Below, piece by piece: positions 1 through 5,634 of a DNA stretch of 12,151 nt (positions are counted from its first letter, which is position 1; each line of letters opens with the position of its first letter). The stretch covers positions 1 through 12,151 of the forward strand of contig JAJRVC010000443.1 in assembly GCA_024277475.1 (NCBI GenBank), in the 5' to 3' direction. Origin of the DNA: Deltaproteobacteria bacterium. GTDB taxonomy: Bacteria > Desulfobacterota > Desulfobacteria > Desulfobacterales > JAFDCJ01. The notes under the pieces are model-generated. The model made no database searches. It saw only the letters and a program-made list of their open reading frames with translations, and was not told the DNA's origin. A program made the position numbers and the translations under genes.

Positions 1-800
1 ATGATATTGACCTGGTCTTCTGTTAAAACCCCCATGTTCACCTCGACGGCCACCGGCGATGGGGTACCGAACAGAATGTCGGATATCTCCGTAGCCACCA
101 TGGAACCGCCCCAGCCGTCAGCCAGCGCAGTGCGGCTGCACTGTTTTGTAATATTTTCATAATGCTGGTCTACGCCCATATGCGAGCGGTGCATCAATTC
201 CATAATTTCGCGCATTGCCCCGCGCGGCACAATCCCAAGTTTGCGCCAGGTTTCCAAAGTTTTGCCCGGGACGCGCTTGGCAAAAGGAATTTCGCCTTCC
301 ACCTGGGTGTAGGTGCGTTCAAGTTCGCGATACAGGTCCATGGCGATATCTTTGATTTCCCGCTCTTCGGTTTTAATTTCAATGGATTGGGCGACCTCGA
401 TGAGCTTTTGGGGGTTTTTGATGGTATAGTCTTTGATATTACCGTTTAGCACTTCACGGAAAAGGTCGAGCATGCCCATTCCGTGGTCGGTATGAGCGGC
501 ACTGCCGGCAGCGACCATGCGTGCAAAGTTTCGAGACATGATGGTGTCGATGGTGGCACCACAGACACCCACCTTGGAATAGGGATCTTTGGAATTCAGC
601 CTGCAAGGTCCCATGGCACAGTGCTTGCAGCAAGCTGAATCTGCGCCGATGGGACAGGCCTTCATGTTTGCTGCACGGTCAAAGGCGGTTTCAACACCGT
701 CTTTACGAGCTTTGATGAGCATTTGAGCTGTAGCATCACAGATAGTTACAGCACTGATATCTATTTCTTTTTTTTGGGGGATCACTTTTTTTTCAGCCAT
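1..800 (-). CDS. cooS: Anaerobic Ni-CO dehydrogenase catalytic subunit (N-terminal 266 codons; 3' end beyond window)
   Basis: Catalytic subunit of anaerobic carbon-monoxide dehydrogenase, which interconverts CO and CO2 at a Ni-Fe-S C-cluster, alone or with acetyl-CoA synthase in the Wood-Ljungdahl pathway. The start is ATG at 800 (MAEKKVIPQ), preceded by GGGAGG six bases upstream. The frame stays open to base 1. Cysteines at 49, 57, 58, 61, 66 and 80 (CPIGADSACCKHCAMGPCR, then VGVCGATIDT) have exactly the spacing of the D-cluster pair (C39, C47) and B-cluster set (C48, C51, C56, C70) of the Carboxydothermus enzyme, shifted by ten. The HTDH histidines at 103 and 106 fall where that enzyme has H93 and H96. 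The C-cluster ligands lie in the missing part. No gene precedes it on its strand here, so it probably leads its transcript. Whether acetyl-CoA synthase genes follow cannot be seen. Confidence 0.95.
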   Translation of the reverse strand, partial: MAEKKVIPQKKEIDISAVTICDATAQMLIKARKDGVETAFDRAANMKACPIGADSACCKHCAMGPCRLNSKDPYSKVGVCGATIDTIMSRNFARMVAAGSAAHTDHGMGMLDLFREVLNGNIKDYTIKNPQKLIEVAQSIEIKTEEREIKDIAMDLYRELERTYTQVEGEIPFAKRVPGKTLETWRKLGIVPRGAMREIMELMHRSHMGVDQHYENITKQCSRTALADGWGGSMVATEISDILFGTPSPVAVEVNMGVLTEDQVNI

Positions 801-844
801 TTATAGCCTCCCTTGGTGGAATTATTGAGGATGGATTTAGCGGG

Positions 845-881
845 CTGGATTTTCATAATGGAGGAAATTATAAAAATCCAG
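845..881 (-). promoter_or_regulatory. Long palindrome/hairpin in the cooS leader
   Basis: Bases 845-859 pair with 867-881: 14 of 15 positions match, with one mismatch at 854/872, leaving a 7-base loop. It lies between the predicted cooS promoter and its start codon. As RNA the cooS-strand loop reads UUCCUCC, whose CCUCC can pair with GGAGG of the cooS ribosome-binding site about 45 bases downstream. As DNA it could equally be a dyad operator. Either regulatory role is inference; the symmetry is seen directly. Confidence 0.55.
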
Positions 882-921
882 TTTGGGCAATATTATATTG
901 AGCGTTAATAGGAATGGTTAT

Positions 922-950
922 CATATAGAATTAATATAGATTTTTGTCAA
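922..950 (-). promoter_or_regulatory. Predicted sigma70-type promoter of cooS
   Basis: On the minus strand a perfect TTGACA (945-950) is followed, after 17 bases, by TATATG (922-927), a 4/6 match to TATAAT. This predicts a transcript start near 915 and a leader of about 115 nt carrying the hairpin at 845-881. The surroundings are strongly AT-rich. Confidence 0.55.
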
Positions 951-992
951 GCAAAAAAATATATCAAGAAATTCTAAAATATTTTTTAATTA

Positions 993-1021
993 TTGAAATT
1001 AATTTTATGTTATTGTAAATT
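993..1021 (+). promoter_or_regulatory. Predicted sigma70-type promoter of the glutaredoxin/FTR pair
   Basis: TTGAAA (993-998, 5/6 match) and TAAATT (1016-1021, 4/6 match) are separated by 17 bases, giving a start near 1028 and a leader of about 98 nt. It is divergent from the cooS promoter; the two -35 boxes lie about 42 bases apart. The leader holds a weak inverted repeat, TTCCGG at 1043-1048 and CCGGAA at 1063-1068. Confidence 0.4.
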
Positions 1022-1125
1022 GTTATGCGAATCCGGCAAACATTCCGGGTCTCTTATTGGCTCCGGAAGCATGAAAATATGTTATCAGGGCACGTCGGAA
1101 CTCTAACCAAAGAAAGGATTATTTT

Positions 1126-1380
1126 ATGTCTCAACCGGAAGTTATGATTTTCTCTTTGAGCACCTGCAGTCATTGCAAAGCAACCAGAAAGTTTTTAGGC
1201 GAATGCACCATTAAATACGAATTTATTGATGTGGATATGCTCAAAGGCGATGAAAGAAGAGCGATTATTGAGGATGTTAAAAAATTTAATCCGCGCTGTT
1301 CCTTTCCCACCATCGTCATCGGTGAAAAGGTTATCGTGGGTTTCAAGGAAAAGGAAATCAAGGAGGCATTGGGAATGTGA
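1126..1380 (+). CDS. Glutaredoxin-like thioredoxin-fold protein (CSHC active site)
   Basis: Small cytoplasmic thiol-disulfide oxidoreductase of 84 residues, the usual size for a bacterial glutaredoxin/NrdH-like protein. The redox site is C14-S-H-C17 in the loop after the first strand (FSLSTCSHCK). The cis-proline motif is S-F-P61-T-I, and the segment VIVGFKEKEIKEAL takes the place of the glutaredoxin GSDDL-type turn. CSHC differs from glutaredoxin CPYC and thioredoxin CGPC. AAAGGA lies seven bases before the ATG. The stop overlaps the next gene, an FTR-beta-like Fe-S protein, so the two are almost certainly translationally coupled. The inferred role is as partner or substrate of that reductase, passing electrons to protein disulfides independently of glutathione. 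The partnership is inferred from context and was not measured. Confidence 0.85.
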   Translation: MSQPEVMIFSLSTCSHCKATRKFLGECTIKYEFIDVDMLKGDERRAIIEDVKKFNPRCSFPTIVIGEKVIVGFKEKEIKEALGM

Positions 1381-1712
1381 TGGATGCACAAGAGCTTTAT
1401 GAAAGGATGAAAAAAGTCCAGGAAACCAAGGGTTATTATTTCAATCAGGACAAGGAACGAACTTTTGAGCTCCTGGAAGCCCTGCTTGGTAACAAAGAGC
1501 GTTACGGTTATATGGGGTGTCCCTGCAGACTGCTTTGCGGGGACAGGCAGGCCGACCGGGACATCATTTGCCCCTGCGTTTACAGTGTGCCGGATATAGA
1601 AGAATACGGCAGCTGTTACTGCAACCTCTATGTGTCAACCGATTGGAATGAGGACAAAATCCCACACGAGTACGTGCCCGAACGCCGGCCGCTGGATAAA
1701 ATGACCTTTTAA
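1377..1712 (+). CDS. Ferredoxin-thioredoxin reductase catalytic (beta) chain-like 4Fe-4S protein
   Basis: A 111-residue protein of the ferredoxin-thioredoxin reductase catalytic-chain family, which uses a 4Fe-4S cluster beside a redox disulfide to pass ferredoxin electrons to a thiol protein. Motifs are C48-P-C50, C65-P-C67 and C80-Y-C82. They match the family's CPC/CPC/CHC set, but the conserved His between the last two cysteines is Tyr and motif spacing differs from the plant enzyme. A further Cys sits at 54. The GTG at 1377 is preferred because AGGAGG (1361-1366) lies ten bases upstream and a GTGA overlap with the glutaredoxin stop results; ATG at 1380 is the alternative. No FTR alpha chain is adjacent. 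The preceding glutaredoxin-like protein is the likely partner (inference). Confidence 0.85.
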   Translation: MMDAQELYERMKKVQETKGYYFNQDKERTFELLEALLGNKERYGYMGCPCRLLCGDRQADRDIICPCVYSVPDIEEYGSCYCNLYVSTDWNEDKIPHEYVPERRPLDKMTF

Positions 1713-1713
1713 A

Positions 1714-1737
1714 TTAGGGGGCCTTCAGGCCTTTTAA
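1714..1737 (+). terminator. Weak candidate terminator after the FTR-beta-like gene
   Basis: GGCC (1720-1723), loop TTCA, GGCC (1728-1731) forms a short stem that can extend through three G-U pairs and an A/T base. It is followed by TTTTAAAT. It begins a few bases after the stop codon. The GC core is only four pairs, so termination strength is uncertain. Confidence 0.35.
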
Positions 1738-1746
1738 ATATCTTTG

Positions 1747-1778
1747 TTGACAATTTTTTAAGGAAGTCACATTTTATA
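1747..1778 (+). promoter_or_regulatory. Possible promoter for citrate synthase
   Basis: A perfect TTGACA (1747-1752) is the only good -35 box seen between the FTR-like gene and citrate synthase. The best -10-like sequences (TTTTAT at 1772, TTTATA at 1773) sit at 19-20 bases, longer than ideal. If used, the leader would exceed 250 nt and include the repeat block at 1784-1843. Confidence 0.25.
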
Positions 1779-1783
1779 GGGTG

Positions 1784-1843
1784 CAGATTTCGCATTACCC
1801 CTCAAGTGATTGGAGTAATCCGTGTATTCTGCGAAATCTGTGG
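1784..1843. repeat. Inverted repeat overlapping three degenerate 9-nt units (dispersed-repeat-like)
   Basis: An 11-bp perfect inverted repeat joins 1784-1794 and 1830-1840. Inside it, ATTAC (1794-1798) pairs with GTAAT (1815-1819). The right part also reads as three tandem 9-mers: AATCCGTGT (1817-1825), ATTCTGCGA (1826-1834) and AATCTGTGG (1835-1843). From memory, strings of the type 'aatccgtgtaatctgcgaaatctgtgg' recur between genes in many unrelated bacterial genomes. A 63-codon open frame across it (1781-1972) has no family resemblance and is not called as a gene. Confidence 0.6.
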
Positions 1844-2022
1844 ATTAAAAGGAGTTTCTCATTTTTCCTGGATAAATCAAAAAAATGGAAACCAAGGCAC
1901 AAAACAAAACTGTTTGTAAAAATTAATTTTTGTGTTTTGGTGGCGAAAATATTTTTGCACAAAATTTCGTAGATTCGCCTCTGGAGTGCAAAGAATTCCC
2001 AACTAAGTCTCTAAACTAAAAG
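1844..2022. other. AT-rich intergenic stretch upstream of citrate synthase
   Basis: No gene is supported here. A perfect 14-bp A/T palindrome, AAAAATTAATTTTT, occupies 1918-1931. No convincing promoter was found nearer the citrate synthase start than the weak candidate at 1747. Confidence 0.5.
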
Positions 2023-2040
2023 ATGCAAAGAGGTGCAAAA

Positions 2041-3219
2041 ATGGAAGAATGCAGACCCGTTTTAAATACAGGCCTTCGGGGTGTTGTCATCGCGGACACC
2101 CGCATTTGTGAAGTTGACGGGGCAAACGGCCGATTGATTTACAGGGGCTATCTGGTTCAAGACCTGGCCAAAAGTGCGACGTTTGAAGAGGTCGCTTATT
2201 TACTGCTTTATGAAAAGCTGCCCGAAAATTCCGAACTTGAAGAGTTTAAACAACGGCTTTTGGCGGAACGGTATCTGCCGGCCGCGATAATTGAAGTTCT
2301 GAAAAACCGGCCGAAAGATGCGTTGCCCATGGACATTTTGCAAGCTGCAGTTTCCCTGTTAGCCCACCATGATCCTGACAAAAAAGATCAATCCATGGAA
2401 GCCGTCTTGCGCATGGCGATCAGGCTTATTGCTAAATTTCCTACCATTATCGCGGCCTGGGACCGGATCCGGAATGATAAAGAACCGGTTGAGCCTTCTT
2501 CGGATTTGGATCACGCAGCCAATTTTTTATACATGCTCTCCGGCGAAATACCTGATGAAGATATGGGCAGATTTTTGGATACGGCGCTGGTTCTTCACGC
2601 CGAACACTCGTTTAATGCGTCAACCTTTGCCGCCCGGGAAGTTGCTTCCACCAGAGCGCATATATATGCGGCCATCGCAGCTGCGGTAGGATCTTTATCC
2701 GGTGATTTGCATGGTGGCGCCAATACACGCGTAATGGAAATGTTGTTTAAAATCGGGTCGGTGGATAAGGTGAGAGATTACGTGAATCAGGAGTTTGATG
2801 CCGGCAGAGTGATTTTTGGCCTGGGGCATGCCATATATGACACCGATGACCCGCGCGCTCATATCGTAGCATCTATGTCTAAAGTTTTGGAAGAAAGGAT
2901 AGGTAAGACCCAATGGTATGAAATATCCGCCAAACTTGAACAAACAGGCAAAGAGGAGTTTAAGAAGCGTAAAGGAAGAGATATTTACGTAAATGTCGAT
3001 TTTTACAGCGGGTCGCTGTATTATTCACTGGGTATTCCGGTTGATTTGTTTACACCGGTGTTCGCGATCTCCCGGATTGCGGGCTGGTGCGCCCACGTAA
3101 TTGAAGAGCAGTTTGCAGGTGCTGCTCCAAAACCCACCCTGTATCGACCCGAATCCGAATACATCGGAGAATACTGTGGCCCTGATGTATGTGAATATAC
3201 ACCTATTGATGAAAGATAG
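2041..3219 (+). CDS. Citrate synthase (citrate/2-methylcitrate synthase family)
   Basis: Condenses oxaloacetate with acetyl-CoA to give citrate at the entry of the TCA cycle; 2-methylcitrate synthase activity cannot be excluded. The ATG at 2041 (MEECRPVLNTGLRGVV) is chosen because AAAGAGGTG ends five bases upstream and the family begins near 'GLRGVVxADT'. An in-frame ATG at 2023 has no such site and would add six residues. The protein has 392 residues, the usual size. Catalytic residues are in place: H224 in LHGGAN, H263 in GLGH, D320 in NVDFYSG, with substrate arginines R272 (DPRA) and R345 (ISRIAGW). Ala264 follows H263 where many family members have Arg (GHRVY). Gaps of more than 300 bases on each side suggest it is transcribed alone. 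Confidence 0.93.
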   Translation: MEECRPVLNTGLRGVVIADTRICEVDGANGRLIYRGYLVQDLAKSATFEEVAYLLLYEKLPENSELEEFKQRLLAERYLPAAIIEVLKNRPKDALPMDILQAAVSLLAHHDPDKKDQSMEAVLRMAIRLIAKFPTIIAAWDRIRNDKEPVEPSSDLDHAANFLYMLSGEIPDEDMGRFLDTALVLHAEHSFNASTFAAREVASTRAHIYAAIAAAVGSLSGDLHGGANTRVMEMLFKIGSVDKVRDYVNQEFDAGRVIFGLGHAIYDTDDPRAHIVASMSKVLEERIGKTQWYEISAKLEQTGKEEFKKRKGRDIYVNVDFYSGSLYYSLGIPVDLFTPVFAISRIAGWCAHVIEEQFAGAAPKPTLYRPESEYIGEYCGPDVCEYTPIDER

Positions 3220-3222
3220 GCG

Positions 3223-3266
3223 GTTAGAGTTTACGGGTTCAGGGTTCACGGGTCAAGAGTTGACGG
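3223..3266. repeat. Degenerate 7-nt tandem repeat
   Basis: Just after the citrate synthase stop, about six 7-base steps can be read: GTTAGAG, TTTACGG, GTTCAGG, GTTCACG, GGTCAAG, AGTTGACG. The consensus is roughly GTTCACG. Such GGGTTCA-type runs look like slippage-prone intergenic repeats. No protein or RNA function is visible. Confidence 0.55.
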
Positions 3267-3534
3267 ATTAGTAGCTAAGTGCAACATTGAGTTGTAAATT
3301 CCGACTTGGATAATTTGAGCTGAATTACCAACAGTTTTTTATTTACAGCCGTTCCGTCTTGTGTATGCCATGAATGAAATTTTTTTGTATATTTTTTCAA
3401 TTTATTGGTATCCGCCGACAGAACAACCGCTATCAAAGCCAGCTGAAGCAAACAAGATAGTTTCCAATGGTTAGTCGGTCAAGTGGACATCAAAACCAAC
3501 AGATCCGATAAAACAGAGAGTAAAAAAAATTTAA
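3267..3534. other. Intergenic region without a supported gene
   Basis: An AT-rich stretch with homopolymer T and A runs. On the minus strand an ATG-less open stretch of roughly 60 codons (about 3283-3480) exists. It has no recognisable family motif, start or ribosome-binding site, so no gene is called. Confidence 0.5.
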
Positions 3535-3620
3535 AAAATCAGCGACCCCCAGCAGAGGTGACCCGGCCCCTTCCAGGGGCCATCCTCATACCCCCAGCTC
3601 TGCTGGGGGTCGCTGATTTT
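3535..3620. repeat. 86-nt element with 23-bp perfect inverted arms and a nested hairpin
   Basis: Arms 3535-3557 and 3598-3620 are perfectly complementary over 23 bp (left arm runs from AAAATCAGCG to AGCAGAG). The 40-base centre contains a second stem, GGCCCC (3565-3570), loop TTCCA, GGGGCC (3576-3581). The right arm ends in TTTT and the left is preceded by an A-rich run, so it could terminate transcription in either direction. Arm perfection and layout also suit a REP- or MITE-like repeat. It is markedly more GC-rich than its AT-rich surroundings. Confidence 0.7.
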
Positions 3621-3679
3621 ACAGCTCATAACGCATACCCCATAACCCGTATCGCGCAACCTGCAACTCGCAAATCTTC

Positions 3680-3709
3680 TTGACACCAGCATTATTCCGG
3701 CAATAAAAT
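3680..3709 (+). promoter_or_regulatory. Predicted sigma70-type promoter of the PerR-like regulator
   Basis: TTGACA (3680-3685, perfect) and TAAAAT (3704-3709, 5/6 match) are separated by 18 bases, predicting a start near 3716. That leaves a short leader ending in the GGAGGAG site used by the TTG start at 3743. Confidence 0.65.
3692..3706. promoter_or_regulatory. Candidate PerR/Fur-box-like operator inside the promoter
   Basis: TTATTCCGGCAATAA is a 7-1-7 dyad with one mismatched pair, the layout of the PerR box (consensus TTATAATNATTATAA). It sits between the -35 and -10 boxes of the promoter for a Fur/PerR-family gene, the expected place for negative autoregulation. The match to the consensus is in architecture and outer TTAT/ATAA bases only. 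Confidence 0.45.
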
Positions 3710-3742
3710 AGCGGTATCATACTCGATATGGAGGAGATAGGT

Positions 3743-4135
3743 TTGCAAAAACAATTAAATCTCCGGATGACGCGTCAACGTAGAGTTATCTTGGAGGAGC
3801 TTTGTAAGGTGGATACCCATCCCTGTGCCGATGAGGTCTATGCAATGGTTCGCAAGCGTCTGCCTCGCATCAGCCTTGGAACCGTATATCGCAACCTTGA
3901 AATCCTTGCCGTTAGCGGTGATATTCAAAAACTCGAACTGGGCTGTACTCAGAAACGGTTTGACGGAAAAACGGAAAAGCATTACCACCTCAGATGTGTT
4001 CGATGTGACCGAGTGGTTGATGCTCCGGTTGATTTTGATGTCACGATTAAACATGATCGGAAAAGCGCCACTGATTTTACGATCATCGGGCATAAACTTG
4101 AATTCATCGGGATATGTCCCGAGTGCATCACTTAA
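3743..4135 (+). CDS. Fur-family transcriptional regulator, PerR-like
   Basis: Metal-dependent DNA-binding repressor of the Fur family, resembling peroxide regulator PerR. The start is set at TTG 3743 because GGAGGAG (3730-3736) ends six bases before it. An in-frame ATG at 3728 would place that Shine-Dalgarno sequence inside the gene and lacks one of its own. The product is 130 residues. From the TTG: winged-helix DNA-binding domain at about 5-75 (MTRQRRVILEEL, HPCADEVY with H26, ISLGTVYRNLEIL), regulatory-metal residues H26, D74 (RFDG), H80 and H82 (HYH) with an Asp in VDFD at 97 or 99, and structural zinc pairs C85/C88 and C125/C128. Peroxide sensing is inferred from the PerR-like RFDG-HYH pattern. 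It is monocistronic, with its own promoter carrying an operator-like palindrome. Confidence 0.88.
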   Translation: MQKQLNLRMTRQRRVILEELCKVDTHPCADEVYAMVRKRLPRISLGTVYRNLEILAVSGDIQKLELGCTQKRFDGKTEKHYHLRCVRCDRVVDAPVDFDVTIKHDRKSATDFTIIGHKLEFIGICPECIT

Positions 4136-4483
4136 TAGAAACTATCTTGACGACCTGCCTTGCGCCAGTATCAGATCCAAATATTGCCCATTCTCAACAA
4201 AACTGGAAACCTCAAATAAATTTTGTATATTCAGTTAGTTGCGAAAATAACGTGCGGGTTAATTATTGACAAATCCATTTACGCTGCATACGATGAGTCG
4301 GTAGAGGATACTAGGTCCTTATGGGGTTTTATCTGACAACATGTTGTAAGGAACTAATGTATGTTTTCTGTTTTAAAAAGGATTTAGCGAAGCGTTTCCA
4401 TCCTGCGAATTTCCGGACAAGCAGGAAATCAAAAACTCAAAAGCCCGCTTGGTCTCGGCTTGTCTGGATCAGGGAGGCGACCT
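4136..4483 (+). other. Intergenic region and leader before the epimerase gene
   Basis: No gene is supported. It contains the predicted promoter at 4266-4294 and a leader of about 180 nt. A perfect 12-bp palindrome, ACAACATGTTGT, occupies 4336-4347. It partly overlaps an outer pair of arms, TCCTTA (4316-4321) and TAAGGA (4347-4352). Confidence 0.5.
4266..4294 (+). promoter_or_regulatory. Predicted sigma70-type promoter of the epimerase gene
   Basis: TTGACA (4266-4271, perfect), a 17-base spacer and TACGAT (4289-4294, 4/6 match) predict a start near 4301. Confidence 0.45.
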
Positions 4484-5386
4484 ATGAAAATACTTATCAC
4501 TGGCGGTTCGGGCTTTATCGGCTCTAATCTTTCGGAGTATTTGCTGAGAAGGGGGTATAAGGTCTCCGCAGTCGGCAGATCAGCAGATCAGCACCGGATT
4601 CGTCATGAGGCTTATCGATATATTGCAGCAGATACAACCCGGCAGGGAAGGTGGCAAAAGGAAGTCGAAGAAGCGCAAGCAGTGGTGAATTTGACCGGAG
4701 CAACCATTTTTAGGCGCTGGAGTGCAAACTATAAAAAAATTATTCGTGATAGCCGCATTCTAACCACCCGTCATGTGGTGGCGGCCCTGCCGGAAGACAG
4801 GAACGTCACTCTTTGCAATGCTTCCGGTGCCGGCTATTACGGCAGTAGAGGTGACGCTATCCTCAGGGAAGATGCCGCCGTCGGCCGTGATTTTTTGGCC
4901 GGTGTTTCACGGGATTGGGAAAAAGAGGCCCTGCAGGCAGCCGCAAAAGGGGTTCGGGTCGCCGTCATGCGATTTGGAGTTGTCCTCGGGAAAAACGGCG
5001 GCGCCCTGGCTAAAATGATTCCCGCATTTAAAATGTTTGTCGGCGGCTCCATGGGCAGTGGAAACCAATGGTTCCCGTGGATGCATCTGGAGGATCTCAT
5101 GGCGGCGATCGTGTTTATTTTTGAACATCAGGATATCAGCGGTCCCCTTAATTTCTGTGCCCCTAGTCCGGTTCGATATCGCGAAGTGGCCAAAACCCTG
5201 GGTGAAGTACTGGGTCGCCCGTCCTTTATGCCGGCACCGGCATTTATAATCCGCTTGGCGATGGGTTAATTCGGCGACGTTTTTCTGGGCAGTCAGCGTA
5301 CCCTCCCCGAGCGATTGCTCAAATACGGTTTTTCATTTCAGTATCCGGATATCAAGGGTGCCATCCAGTCCGTTGTGGCGGGATAG
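4484..5386 (+). pseudogene. NAD(P)-binding sugar-epimerase-like protein (TIGR01777/YfcH family) interrupted by an in-frame TAA
   Basis: Extended short-chain-dehydrogenase protein of the TIGR01777/YfcH family, whose substrate is unknown. ATG 4484 follows AGGGAGG by six bases. The Rossmann motif GGSGFIGSNL is at about residues 7-16, then VVNLTGATI, the SGAGYYG active-site region with the Tyr-containing motif, and WFPWMHLEDL. The frame stops at TAA 5267-5269 (codon 262). Read through, the same frame continues as FGDVFLGSQRTLPERLLKYG and on to TAG at 5384-5386, giving 300 codons, the family's normal length. The family usually has Glu-Met/Phe at this site, so a single GAA-to-TAA change explains the stop. 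The truncated 261-residue product lacks the conserved C-terminal LLLGSQR-type segment. It may be a recent pseudogene, a working truncated protein or a sequencing error. Confidence 0.8.
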
Positions 5387-5634
5387 CTGGATGCTTGATA
5401 TTCGATACTTTATGTCGGTTTTCATGGATTCGATTTAATTTTCGTTCTCATTCTTGAAATCACAATAATTCAGCCAACCGCTAAGAACTATTACAAAAAT
5501 TGGATCCAAATCGGCAATTATTCGGGAAAGTGAGCATTGTAAACATTGGGGTAAACGAGGACTTTGGATCTTTAATACCTTCTTTGTCCCTGAACTTTGA
5601 ATCTGTGAACGGTTACTAAAATAGGATTATCGTT

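Noticed and set aside
1781..1972. 63-codon frame in the gap before citrate synthase
   Set aside because: It simply translates the repeat block and A/T-rich DNA; there is no ribosome-binding site or known family.
3283..3480. Open stretch on the minus strand between citrate synthase and the 86-nt element, possibly a gene remnant
   Set aside because: No ATG, no ribosome-binding site and no family motif; it could be chance in AT-rich DNA.
3825..4238. 137-codon + strand frame overlapping the Fur/PerR gene in another frame
   Set aside because: The Fur-family frame is unmistakable; the overlapping product has no recognisable motif.
4321..4527. 68-codon frame overlapping the start of the epimerase gene
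   Set aside because: It runs out of frame into the Rossmann motif of a clear gene and covers the predicted leader; no motif of its own.
5502..5570. Inverted repeat GATCCAAA ... TTTGGATC upstream of exodeoxyribonuclease III
   Set aside because: Eight-base arms separated by about 50 bases are within chance expectation and no promoter or terminator aligns with them.
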